This document shows, piece after piece, positions 16,879 to 24,991 of a DNA stretch of 43,040 nucleotides. Each line of letters opens with the position of its first letter. Position 1 is the stretch's first letter. The DNA is taken from the NCBI GenBank assembly GCA_016788285.1, contig JAEUSW010000196.1:1-43040 (forward strand). The letters are read 5' to 3'. Origin of the DNA: Flavobacteriales bacterium (GTDB lineage: Bacteria > Bacteroidota > Bacteroidia > Flavobacteriales_F > PHOS-HE28). The position numbers and the translations under genes are program-made. The notes beneath the pieces are model-generated. The model worked only from the letters and a program-made list of their open reading frames with translations, was not told the origin of the DNA and made no database searches.

Positions 16879-17571
16879 ATGATCACCCCGCGCACCGGGA
16901 TCCTCCGGTGCTTCCTCGGCATGCTGTGCTGCGCATGCGGCCCGGGATCCCGGGAGCCCGCAGGTGGGGGACGGACCGGCGAAGTGCGCTCCGTCCCGCT
17001 CGCGGAGGTGGCCTTCGTGGACGGCGCCAAGCATGGCATGGCCCGCATCCGCGATGCCGAAGGCCGTGTGCGCAAGCACGGCCGGTACGATCATGATCGG
17101 AAGACCGGGCCCTGGGCCGCGTTCGACCCCGCCGGGGATACCCTGGCCGTGGTGAACTACCGCGACGGCCTGCTCGATGGCGAGAGCCGGGCCTATGGAC
17201 CTGGCGGCATTCTGTTGCGGCGGGTCACGTACCGGCGCGGTCGCATGCATGGCCCGTATGCCGATCACTTCCCCGACGGCGCCTTGCACGAACAGGTCGG
17301 TTACCGCGACGGCCTGCGCGAAGGTCCCTATCTGCGCTTCACCCGTACGGACACGGTGGACAATGGGCCCCGGCTGGAGGGGCAGTACCATCGGGGGAAC
17401 CGCACCGGCATCTGGAGGCGGTACTACGGCAACGGGGTGCAGAGCGAGGAAGGGCCGCTCGTGGAGGATGTCCTCGATGGTCGTTGGACCTATTGGGACC
17501 GTGAAGGCCGCCTTGTCCTGGAGCGCGTGTTCGTGCGCGGTGCGCTTGTGTACGAAGGGCCACCGCGCTAG
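16879..17571 (+). CDS. MORN-repeat (YwqK-like) protein, probable lipoprotein
   Basis: 230 aa. The N-terminus (ILRCFLGMLCCACGPGS) is a short hydrophobic segment ending in Cys, consistent with a lipoprotein although the lipobox is not canonical. The rest consists of MORN_2-type repeats of about 22 residues with alternating G-x-W/Y and DG patterns (RKTGPWAAFDPAGDTLAVVN, RGRMHGPYADHFPDGALHEQ, GNRTGIWRRYYGNGVQSEEG, DGRWTYWDREGRLVLERVFV). Automated pipelines often name these 'YwqK family antitoxin', but nothing toxin-like lies nearby, so that role is doubtful. Its stop overlaps the convergent FAD-oxidase stop within CTAG. Confidence 0.85.
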   Translation: MITPRTGILRCFLGMLCCACGPGSREPAGGGRTGEVRSVPLAEVAFVDGAKHGMARIRDAEGRVRKHGRYDHDRKTGPWAAFDPAGDTLAVVNYRDGLLDGESRAYGPGGILLRRVTYRRGRMHGPYADHFPDGALHEQVGYRDGLREGPYLRFTRTDTVDNGPRLEGQYHRGNRTGIWRRYYGNGVQSEEGPLVEDVLDGRWTYWDREGRLVLERVFVRGALVYEGPPR

Positions 17572-18959
17572 GGCAGCACCTTCCCCGGGTTCAGGATCCC
17601 CTTGGGGTCGAACAGGCGTTTCAGCCCGCGCATCAGTTCCAGTTGCGCCGTGTTGAACGCGATGTCCATGTACGGTCGCTGCACGAGCCCGATGCCATGC
17701 TCGCCGCTGAGAGTGCCTCCCAGCGAGACCGTGAGCGCGAAGATCTCGCGGATGGCCTTGGGCAGTTCCTTTTCCCAGAAGGTGTCGCCGAGGTCGCCCT
17801 TGATGATGTTGACGTGCAGGTTGCCGTCGCCGGCATGCCCGTAGCACACGCTGCTGAACCCATGGCGTGCACCGATGGCCTTGACACCGGCCAGGAGCCG
17901 TGGCAGCGCGAACCGCGGCACCACGGTGTCCTCCTCCTTGTACACGCTGTGGGCCTTCACGCTCACCGGGACGCTGCGGCGCATGTGCCACAGGGCGGCC
18001 TTCTCCGAGGGGCTCTCCGCGAACAGCACCTCGCCGCATCCATGCGCCTCCATCACGCCCAGGATGGTCTCGCAATCGCGCATCAAGGCCTCGCCATGGT
18101 CACCGTCCACCTCGATGAGGAGGTAGGCGCCCGGTGTGGTCGACAGCTGGGCCGGAAGGCCTTCGGTGTGCTTCATCGTCCAGGCGATGGCGTCGCGTTC
18201 GATGAACTCCATCGCGCTGGGCGTGACACCGGCACGGAAGGTGGCGCTCACCGCGGTGCAGGCGTCCTCGGCGCTGTTGAAGGGCACGAGCATGAGCCTG
18301 GTCTCGCGCGGCATCGGCACGAGCTTCAGCACCGCCTTGGTGATCACCGCCAGGGTGCCCTCGCTGCCCACGATGAGCCGGGTGAGGTCGTAGCCGGTGG
18401 CGTTCTTCAAGGTGTTGGCACCGGTCCACATCACCGTGCCATCGGCCAGCACCACCTCCAGGTTCAGGACGAAGTCGCGCGTGACGCCGTACTTCACGGC
18501 CCGGGGTCCCCCGGCGTTCTCGGCGAGGTTGCCTCCGATGGTGCAGCTCCCGCGGCTGCTCGGGTCGGGTGGATAGTAAAGCCCCTTGGCGGCCACGGCC
18601 TCCTGCAGCACCTGGGTGATCACGCCCGGCTCCACGGTCACCTGCAGGTTGCCTTCGTCGATCGTCACGATGCGGTCCATCCGGTCCAGGGCGAGGCCCA
18701 CGCCCCCGTGCACGCACAGGGCGCCGCCGCTCAGCCCCGTCCGTCCCCCGATCGGGGTCACCGGGATCTCCCGCGCATGGCAGATGCGGAGCACCGCCGC
18801 CACCTCCTCCGTGTTCCGCGGCCGCACCACCACGTCCGGCGGATGGCTCAGGTCCTCGGTCTCGTCATGCCCGTACGCCTGGCGGTGCTCCTCGTCGGTG
18901 AGGACGGCATCGTGGGGCAGGGCGGCGCGGAGGGCGTCGAGCAGGTCCTTGGCCATCAT
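17568..18959 (-). CDS. FAD-binding oxidase, GlcD/D-lactate dehydrogenase type
   Basis: 463 aa from ATG 18959 (a second ATG follows at 18956). The N-terminal PCMH/VAO FAD-binding domain shows PDVVVRPRNTEEVAAVLRIC, PIGGRTGLSGGA, CTIGGNLAENAGGPRAVKYG and VGSEGTLAVIT. The C-terminal substrate/FAD-linked oxidase domain has the signature CYGHAGDGNLHVNI, SGEHGIGLVQ and DPKGILNPGKVLP. Such enzymes oxidise D-2-hydroxy acids (glycolate, D-lactate, D-2-hydroxyglutarate) and pass electrons to quinone or another acceptor. No Fe-S partner (GlcE/GlcF) is adjacent, favouring a single-subunit D-lactate or hydroxyglutarate dehydrogenase; the substrate cannot be fixed from sequence alone. Confidence 0.93.
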   Translation of the reverse strand: MMAKDLLDALRAALPHDAVLTDEEHRQAYGHDETEDLSHPPDVVVRPRNTEEVAAVLRICHAREIPVTPIGGRTGLSGGALCVHGGVGLALDRMDRIVTIDEGNLQVTVEPGVITQVLQEAVAAKGLYYPPDPSSRGSCTIGGNLAENAGGPRAVKYGVTRDFVLNLEVVLADGTVMWTGANTLKNATGYDLTRLIVGSEGTLAVITKAVLKLVPMPRETRLMLVPFNSAEDACTAVSATFRAGVTPSAMEFIERDAIAWTMKHTEGLPAQLSTTPGAYLLIEVDGDHGEALMRDCETILGVMEAHGCGEVLFAESPSEKAALWHMRRSVPVSVKAHSVYKEEDTVVPRFALPRLLAGVKAIGARHGFSSVCYGHAGDGNLHVNIIKGDLGDTFWEKELPKAIREIFALTVSLGGTLSGEHGIGLVQRPYMDIAFNTAQLELMRGLKRLFDPKGILNPGKVLP

Positions 18960-18972
18960 GGGAACGGGAGGC

Positions 18973-18991
18973 GAAAGTTCGGCTAACTTTC
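18973..18991. promoter_or_regulatory. Divergent -7 elements forming a perfect inverted repeat
   Basis: GAAAGTT, 5-nt spacer, AACTTTC. On the minus strand it reads GAACTTTC 13 nt before the FAD-oxidase ATG; on the plus strand TAACTTTC (18984-18991) lies 50 nt before ATG 19042. It can be read as two back-to-back promoters or as one dimeric operator. Confidence 0.45.
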
Positions 18992-19041
18992 CAAGGCCAC
19001 CATCGCCGAAGGCGGATCGTCTTTCCCCAAAGCCCCATGCC

Positions 19042-21000
19042 ATGCGTCACGCAACGCTTCTTGTCCTGGGCTCCATCGCCCTGCAGGTCCACGCTCAGAA
19101 CGTCGCCATCAACGCCAGTGGTGCCGCGCCCGACGGGAGTGCGTTGCTGGACCTCGACGCCGCGGCGCATCCGGCGAATGACAAGAAGGGCCTGCTCGTG
19201 CCCCGCATCGCGCTGACCGCAGCGAACGTGGCGGCCCCGGTGGTGGCGCCGGCGACCTCGCTCCTGGTGTACAACACGGCCACCGCCGGCGTCGTGCCCA
19301 ACAACGTCACCCCCGGGTTCTATTTCTGGGGCGGCGCCAGTTGGGTCCGGTTCGGCCAGGCCGGTGACGATTGGACGCTTGTGGGGAATGCCGGCACCAA
19401 TCCCGCCGTGAACTTCATCGGTACCACGGATGCGCAGCCGTTCGTCGTGAAGACCGGGGGCGGCGCGGCGGGGAACGAACGAGCGCGGGTGCTTGCGGCC
19501 GGGCAGGTGGTGGTCAACAATGTCGGCCTGGGCGCCAATGTGAACGATGTCTTCAGCGTATACGCCAACGGGACCACGAACGGCACCACCGGGAACACGG
19601 CCGCATTGGGCACACGGGCCATCAGCGGGTACACCAGCTCCGGTTTCGGGGTCCTGGGGTCCACCACAGGGAACGTGGGCACGACCTTCGGCGTGGTCGG
19701 GCTGGCCACCTCGACCACCGGGCCTACGAACGCGATCCGTGGAGAGGCGGCCTCGGTGAACGGCACAGCGATCATCGGGATCGGCAACACGTCCGCAGGA
19801 GCGGTGCCCACGGCGACCGGTGCCCGGGGCGTGCTGGGCCAGGTGAACGGCACGCTGTCCGGCACCGCCCAGGCCATCGGCGTGCAGGGCTTGGTGAACA
19901 ACACCATGACCACGGGTGACGCCCGCGGCGTGAACGGCTCATCTCCCTCGGACAACGGCCTGGGGGTCATCGGTTTCCAGACCAGCACGGCAACGACCGG
20001 GTTCCCGGCCGGGGTTTGGGGTCAGGCGGCGAGCGCGGCCGGTGTGGGCGTCGTGGGTGTCAACACCCAGGCCGCGGTCAGCGCGTTCAACCCCACCGGT
20101 GTGTTCGGGCAGGTCAACAACGCGAACGGGTTCGCGGTGGACGGATTCAACCTGAGCGCCACGGGGACCGGGGTCCTTGGCGAAGGCAACGGGGCTCTTG
20201 GAACGTTCCTGCTGAACGGTGGTGGAGGCGCCTTCACCGGTACGGTCAACGGGGCGCTCGCGGTGGCCACCGGCGGGGCCAACGGCACGGGCCTCATCGC
20301 ATCGGGCAACAATGCGGGCCTCAACACCCTGGTCAATGGATCGGGGGTCGCGGGAACGGGGGCCAACTTCGGTGTGTACGGCGTGGCCACGAGCAATGCC
20401 AATGGCGCTGCAGGCGCCCCGGCCCGTGCAGGTGGGTACTTCGTCAGTGGCACGGGCGGCACACAGACCTTCACCTATGTGGCGTGCTACGAAGGAGGGG
20501 GCACCCCGCGCAAGGTCATGGGCAACGGTACCGTGAACACCGTGGTCCAGAACGACGCCGGTGAGCACGTGCTGCTATCCGCGCCGGAAGCACCGGAGAA
20601 CCTGTTCCAGGACCACGGCACGGGCGTGTTGGTGAACGGTCGCGCGCACATCACCCTGGACCCCACCTTCAGCCGGAACATCCTGGTGAACGAGGCCCAT
20701 CCGCTCCGCGCCTATGTGCAGTTGGCCGGTGACTGCAAAGGGGTGTACGTGACGAACGGGACCGCGGAGGGCTTCGATGTCATCGAGCTTCAAGGCGGCG
20801 CCAGTGACGCACCGTTCTTCTGGACGGTGGTGGCGAACCGGGCGAACCAGGTGTTCCCCGATGGCACGGTATGGCCGTTCGCCGAGGAGCGATTCGCCCG
20901 TACCGAGGGCCCGCAGCGCACGGCCGCTCCGGAGACCGTGGTCCGCACCGGTCGGCCCGCCCGCGAACTGATGGACGCGCCTGCGTTGAAGGGGGAATGA
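19042..21000 (+). CDS. Large repetitive secreted surface protein
   Basis: 652 aa. A signal peptide (MRHATLLVLGSIALQVHAQN) is followed by an N-terminal module common in Bacteroidota surface proteins (NVAINASGAAPDGSALLDLD, KKGLLVPRIALTAANV, PATSLLVYNTAT, PGFYFWGGASWVRF). Residues about 170-475 are Gly/Ala/Thr/Asn/Val-rich with many short degenerate repeats (GVLGSTTGN, GVIGFQTST, GVVGVNTQA, GVFGQVNNANG, GVLGEGNGA), resembling a beta-helical or fibre stalk. The last ~180 residues form a separate domain (HITLDPTFSRNILVNEAHPL, CKGVYVTNG, FFWTVVANRAN). No T9SS signal is seen. It is possibly a trimeric fibre or tail-fibre-like adhesin; function unknown. Confidence 0.82.
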   Translation: MRHATLLVLGSIALQVHAQNVAINASGAAPDGSALLDLDAAAHPANDKKGLLVPRIALTAANVAAPVVAPATSLLVYNTATAGVVPNNVTPGFYFWGGASWVRFGQAGDDWTLVGNAGTNPAVNFIGTTDAQPFVVKTGGGAAGNERARVLAAGQVVVNNVGLGANVNDVFSVYANGTTNGTTGNTAALGTRAISGYTSSGFGVLGSTTGNVGTTFGVVGLATSTTGPTNAIRGEAASVNGTAIIGIGNTSAGAVPTATGARGVLGQVNGTLSGTAQAIGVQGLVNNTMTTGDARGVNGSSPSDNGLGVIGFQTSTATTGFPAGVWGQAASAAGVGVVGVNTQAAVSAFNPTGVFGQVNNANGFAVDGFNLSATGTGVLGEGNGALGTFLLNGGGGAFTGTVNGALAVATGGANGTGLIASGNNAGLNTLVNGSGVAGTGANFGVYGVATSNANGAAGAPARAGGYFVSGTGGTQTFTYVACYEGGGTPRKVMGNGTVNTVVQNDAGEHVLLSAPEAPENLFQDHGTGVLVNGRAHITLDPTFSRNILVNEAHPLRAYVQLAGDCKGVYVTNGTAEGFDVIELQGGASDAPFFWTVVANRANQVFPDGTVWPFAEERFARTEGPQRTAAPETVVRTGRPARELMDAPALKGE

Positions 21001-21036
21001 CCGCCGCCGTCGGTCGGATCCCGTTCCTTCGCGCTG

Positions 21037-21921
21037 ATGATCGCGCACGACCCGCGTGACTGGTTCAGGCCGGTCTTCCACTTCCACCGCAGCGACACGT
21101 TCCGCAAGCTGCTTCCCTTGATCCTGCTCATGGGCGCGATCACCGCGGGCGTGGCGTGGCTGGAGAACTCGTGGCTGCACCTGGCGCAGGACCACAGCGT
21201 GAAGAACATCACGCTGATGCACAGCCTGCTGGGGTTCGCCATCAGCATGCTGCTGGTGTTCCGCACCAACACCGCATACGACCGGTGGTGGGAAGGGCGC
21301 AAGCTGTGGGGTTCGCTGGTGAACGTGAGCCGCAACCTGGCCGTGAAGATGGGCGCGTGGCTGCCGCCGGAGGACCAGGAGGAACGGACGCACTTCGCCC
21401 GCCTCATCGGATCGTTCGCGGCCGAGCTGGGCCGCCACCTGCTGCGCGAGGAAACACGCCTGGGGCTTGACGAGGAGCCTCATCCCGTGCTCCGCCTCGA
21501 CCGCGACCGGCATGTGCCAGCACAGGTGGTGGCGCTCATGCACGCACGGACGGCGCGCCTGCTGCGCGAGGGCCGGATCTCCAACGAGCAGCTGATCGTA
21601 CTGGCCACGGACATCAACACCTTCCTCGACATCTGCGGGGCCTGTGAGCGCATCAAGAACACGCCGATCCCCTTCTCCTACAGCACCTTCATCAAGAAGT
21701 TCATCGTGGTCTACACGGTGACCCTGCCGTTCGGCTTCGCCCTGGTGATGGGCTGGATGGCGGTGCCCGTGGTGATGTTCATCTTCTACGTCCTGGCCAG
21801 CCTGGAGCTGATCGCCGAGGAGATCGAGGACCCCTTCGGCAGGGATTCCAATGACCTGCCGATGGAGCGCCTGGCCGCCACCATCGCGGACAACGTGAAC
21901 GCCCTGCTCGATCGACGATGA
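21037..21921 (+). CDS. Bestrophin family ion channel
   Basis: 294 aa. Bestrophins form pentameric anion (in some bacteria cation) channels in the inner membrane. The family signature is clear: LLGFAISMLLVFRTNTAYDR and WWEGRKLWGSLVNVSRNL in the first third, and PFSYSTFIKKFIVVYTVTLP plus ELIAEEIEDPFGRDSNDLP in the last third. Four or so hydrophobic segments (about 24-45, 67-85, 225-245, 248-268) fit the fold. Its stop codon overlaps the start of the K+ channel gene (ATGA), so the two are almost certainly co-transcribed and translationally coupled. Confidence 0.93.
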   Translation: MIAHDPRDWFRPVFHFHRSDTFRKLLPLILLMGAITAGVAWLENSWLHLAQDHSVKNITLMHSLLGFAISMLLVFRTNTAYDRWWEGRKLWGSLVNVSRNLAVKMGAWLPPEDQEERTHFARLIGSFAAELGRHLLREETRLGLDEEPHPVLRLDRDRHVPAQVVALMHARTARLLREGRISNEQLIVLATDINTFLDICGACERIKNTPIPFSYSTFIKKFIVVYTVTLPFGFALVMGWMAVPVVMFIFYVLASLELIAEEIEDPFGRDSNDLPMERLAATIADNVNALLDRR

Positions 21922-22733
21922 AGGGACGCAGCGACTTGCAGCAACGCCTGGAGCGCATCGTGTTCGGCACGGACACCCGTGCCGGGCGGTTGTTCGACGT
22001 GGTGCTGTTGTGGACCATCCTGTTGAGCGTGGCCCTGGTGCTGCTGGAGAGCGTGCATGAGGTACGCGTCCGATACGGTCCATGGCTGATGGCGGCGGAA
22101 TGGACCGTCACCGTCCTGTTCACCATCGAATATGCAGTGCGCGTGTGGGTGAGCCGCGATCGCCGGCGCTACGTGCTGAGCTTCTATGGCCTGGTGGACC
22201 TGCTGGCCGCACTGCCCACGTACGTCAGCCTGCTCGCTCCCGGCACCCAGGCGCTGAGCATCATCAGGGCCATCCGCCTGACGCGGGTGTTCCGCATCCT
22301 GCGCCTGACCACCTACACGCGGGAGGCCTCGCATCTGCTGCTGGCGTTGTATGCAAGCCGACACCGGATCATCGTGTTCACCCTGGCGGTGCTGGCCCTT
22401 GTCACCGTGTTCGGCACCGTGATGTATCTCGTGGAAGGCCCGTCCCATGGGTTCACCAGCATCCCGCGCAGCATCTACTGGGCCATCGTCACCTTGACCA
22501 CGGTGGGCTATGGCGACATCGCCCCGCGAACGGCGCTGGGCCAGGCCCTGGCCTCTGCGATCATGATCCTGGGCTATGCGATCATCGCCATCCCCACCGG
22601 CATCGTCAGTGCGGAGATCGCCCGGCAGGAACGCCAGCGCCGGGTGCTGACCTGCACGACCTGCGGAGCGGGCGATGTGCAGGACGATGCGCGGTACTGT
22701 CCGCAGTGCGGCGCACCGATGAAGGGTGCTTGA
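21918..22733 (+). CDS. Voltage-gated-type potassium channel with C-terminal zinc ribbon
   Basis: 271 aa. Six-helix Kv-like topology: S1 (LLWTILLSVALVLLESV), S4-like helix with spaced arginines (IIRAIRLTRVFRILRLTTYT, about 113-135), and a pore loop with the K+ selectivity filter TTVGYGD (about 194-200) before S6 (AIMILGYAIIAIPTGIVSAE). The C-terminus is unusual: CTTC (Cys246, Cys249) and CPQC (Cys261, Cys264) form a small zinc-ribbon, which may sense metal or redox state or aid assembly. Coupled to the bestrophin gene by a 4-nt overlap. Confidence 0.93.
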   Translation: MKGRSDLQQRLERIVFGTDTRAGRLFDVVLLWTILLSVALVLLESVHEVRVRYGPWLMAAEWTVTVLFTIEYAVRVWVSRDRRRYVLSFYGLVDLLAALPTYVSLLAPGTQALSIIRAIRLTRVFRILRLTTYTREASHLLLALYASRHRIIVFTLAVLALVTVFGTVMYLVEGPSHGFTSIPRSIYWAIVTLTTVGYGDIAPRTALGQALASAIMILGYAIIAIPTGIVSAEIARQERQRRVLTCTTCGAGDVQDDARYCPQCGAPMKGA

Positions 22734-22735
22734 GC

Positions 22736-23620
22736 TCACTCCCGGACCTGCATGGGGAAGCGCGCGATCACCGGTGTGCGCCCCTGGCCCTCGCTGCTGA
22801 GCACAAGCTCGCCATCGGGCAGAAAGGTGATCCCCTCCGGCTTGGGGAGAACGTCCGCATCGAGCACGGCGAGGTCCACCAGGCGGCCCTCCCGGTCCAC
22901 GACGGTCAATGTCCTGTCGACCGCACTGAGCAGGTAGAAATGACCGCTCCGAGGGTGGGCCGCCACCGAGGAGAGGCGTAGTTTGAGCGCAGGCACGGTA
23001 CGCCCCTGCTGCGTGACCCGCTCCGGGATGGGGAGGCCAAGGGCCAGGGCCTGCCGGACCAGGGCAGCCACCGAGAGCTCCACCATCGGCACGCAGCGGT
23101 GCAAGGGGTCGTCGGGGTCGAAGGCATGCACCACGCGAACATCCCGGACATCCGGCCCGCCCTTGGCGATGTCCTTCGGAGCCACGAGCACCATGCCGGT
23201 GCTGTCATCGAACCCGAGGCCTTCGATGTTGCGGTGGGGCAGGTCCAGCCGGAAGGTGTCCACACTGCTCCATCGTCCGCCCAGCAGGCGCAACCGGTGG
23301 ATGAGCCCATCGCTGCGCAAGGCCAGATAGCAGTCGCGCACACGGGTCAGTCCTTCCATGTCCCCGGGGCCGTCGAACACCTCGGTCCGAAGTACGCGGC
23401 CTTCCTTCAGTCCGATGAAATACAGGGTCGCCGCCTCATCCTGCACGCAGGCCACGGTGCCCTGGTCCACATCGGTCAGCGCGCTCACTTCCATGAGCCG
23501 GTCGGGCAGGGTGATCACCTGGGCCGGATGCCGCAGGTCATACGGCATGGGCATCGCTGCCCGTTGCCCGGGCATCGCGAACGGGAGGAGCAAGGCCGTC
23601 AGGGTCAGGACGCAGCGCAT
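22736..23620 (-). CDS. SdiA-regulated-like secreted beta-propeller protein
   Basis: 294 aa with a signal peptide (MRCVLTLTALLLPFAMPGQ). The mature part resembles the SdiA-regulated/YjiK-type propeller: PDRLMEVSALTDVDQGTVAC, VFDGPGDMEGLTRVRDCYLA, RNIEGLGFDDSTGMVLVAPK, PKPEGITFLPDGELVLSSEG. These regularly spaced E-G-L/I patterns are characteristic. Function of the family is unclear; it may bind a ligand or hydrolyse a phosphoester in the periplasm. It is convergent with the K+ channel gene (2-nt gap). A GACCTTCG element lies only 3 nt before its start codon. Confidence 0.82.
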   Translation of the reverse strand: MRCVLTLTALLLPFAMPGQRAAMPMPYDLRHPAQVITLPDRLMEVSALTDVDQGTVACVQDEAATLYFIGLKEGRVLRTEVFDGPGDMEGLTRVRDCYLALRSDGLIHRLRLLGGRWSSVDTFRLDLPHRNIEGLGFDDSTGMVLVAPKDIAKGGPDVRDVRVVHAFDPDDPLHRCVPMVELSVAALVRQALALGLPIPERVTQQGRTVPALKLRLSSVAAHPRSGHFYLLSAVDRTLTVVDREGRLVDLAVLDADVLPKPEGITFLPDGELVLSSEGQGRTPVIARFPMQVRE

Positions 23621-23623
23621 GCG

Positions 23624-23631
23624 CGAAGGTC
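23624..23631 (-). promoter_or_regulatory. Putative -7 element GACCTTCG, 3 nt before the start codon
   Basis: On the minus strand it sits directly before ATG 23620. Together with the plus-strand TTCCTTCG at 23671-23678 (9 nt before ATG 23688) it would give divergent, nearly leaderless transcripts. Confidence 0.35.
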
Positions 23632-23687
23632 GTTCATGTCATGCGGCTTGCACCGTGCGCTGCGTTCCGTTTCCTTCGCCCCGACGC

Positions 23688-24989
23688 ATGAAGCACATCT
23701 TTCCCGGTCGCTCGCTCCTGCTGGTCGTGGTGGCCGCGCTGGGCTACTTCGTGGACATCTACGACCTGGTGCTCTTCAACGTGGTGAAGCGGGAGAGCCT
23801 GGAGTTCATCCTCGGCGCCGGGGACCCGCGCATCAAGGACGTGGGCATCGACCTGTTCAACTGGCAGATGCTGGGCATGCTGGTAGGCGGCATCCTGTGG
23901 GGCGTGTGGGGCGACCGCAAGGGCCGGATCACCGTGCTCTTCGGCAGCATCCTGCTGTACAGTGCCGCGAACATCGCCAACGCCTTCACCTACGACCTCA
24001 CCGTGTACGCCATCGTGCGCTTCATCGCCGGTGTGGGGCTGGCCGGTGAGCTGGGCGCCGGCATCACGCTGATCACCGAGACCCTGCCGCGTGACAAACG
24101 CGGCTACGGCACGCTCATCGTGGTGACCTTCGGCGCGCTGGGGGCGGTGTTCGCCGCCGAAGTGGCCGACAAGGGCGCCTGGTTCGGGCGCATCTGGACG
24201 TCGATGACGGGCCGGGAACTGATGAGCTGGCAGATCACCTACCTCGTGGGCGGCCTGATGGGCCTGGTGCTGCTGGTGATGCGCGTGGGCACCTTCGAGA
24301 GCGGGCTGTTCCAGGAGGTGCGCGGACGTGCGGTCCGCAAAGGCGACCTGCGCCTGCTGTTCAACGACCGGGGCCGCTTTGTGCGCTACATCGGCTGCAT
24401 CCTCATCGGCGTGCCCGTGTGGTACGTCATCGGGGTGCTCGTCAGCCTCAGTCAGGACGTGTTCGTGCCTGAGCTGGGCATCGACACCAGTGCCTTGGAC
24501 GCCGAGGGGTTGAAGCGCATCAACGGCGAGGCGATCAAGTACGCGTACATCGGCCTCAGCATCGGTGACCTGTTGAGCGGGCTGCTCAGCCAACTGATGC
24601 GGAGCCGGCGCAAGGTGATCCTCATCTACCTGACCGCCAACCTGGTGCTGACCCTGCTGTTCCTGTTCGGCATGCGCGGCGCCTCGATCGCGGCCTACAA
24701 CTGGATGTGCCTGGCCCTGGGCACGGCCACCGGCTACTGGGTGATCTTCGTCACCGTGGCCGGTGAGCAGTTCGGCACCAACATCCGGAGCACGGTGGCC
24801 ACCACCACGCCGAACTTCGTGCGCGGCGCCGTGCTGCCCGTCACCAACACCTTCAAGTACATGGCGCTGCCGCTGGGCAACATCACCGGTGCGCTCGTAG
24901 TGGGCCTGGTGTGCATCGGCGCGGCCTTCTGGGCCACCTTCCGTGTGCGGGAGACCTTCCACACGGATATGGACTTCCTGGAGGAGTAA
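23688..24989 (+). CDS. MFS transporter
   Basis: 433 aa from ATG 23688; the open frame upstream is not hydrophobic and overlaps the divergent gene. About twelve hydrophobic helices are seen. Between TM2 and TM3 lies the MFS signature GGILWGVWGDRKGRIT; Asp residues in the first helix (YFVDIYDLVLF) and Glu in GELGAGITLITETLPRDKRG are typical of proton-coupled sugar or metabolite symporters of the sugar-porter/MHS type. It ends 2 nt from the convergent murQ stop. An amino sugar such as MurNAc is a conceivable substrate because of murQ next door, but this is only context. Confidence 0.9.
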   Translation: MKHIFPGRSLLLVVVAALGYFVDIYDLVLFNVVKRESLEFILGAGDPRIKDVGIDLFNWQMLGMLVGGILWGVWGDRKGRITVLFGSILLYSAANIANAFTYDLTVYAIVRFIAGVGLAGELGAGITLITETLPRDKRGYGTLIVVTFGALGAVFAAEVADKGAWFGRIWTSMTGRELMSWQITYLVGGLMGLVLLVMRVGTFESGLFQEVRGRAVRKGDLRLLFNDRGRFVRYIGCILIGVPVWYVIGVLVSLSQDVFVPELGIDTSALDAEGLKRINGEAIKYAYIGLSIGDLLSGLLSQLMRSRRKVILIYLTANLVLTLLFLFGMRGASIAAYNWMCLALGTATGYWVIFVTVAGEQFGTNIRSTVATTTPNFVRGAVLPVTNTFKYMALPLGNITGALVVGLVCIGAAFWATFRVRETFHTDMDFLEE

Positions 24990-24991
24990 CG

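Noticed and set aside
16879-17571. Antitoxin role for the MORN-repeat protein
   Set aside because: The name comes from family labels only; no toxin gene is adjacent and the protein appears exported.
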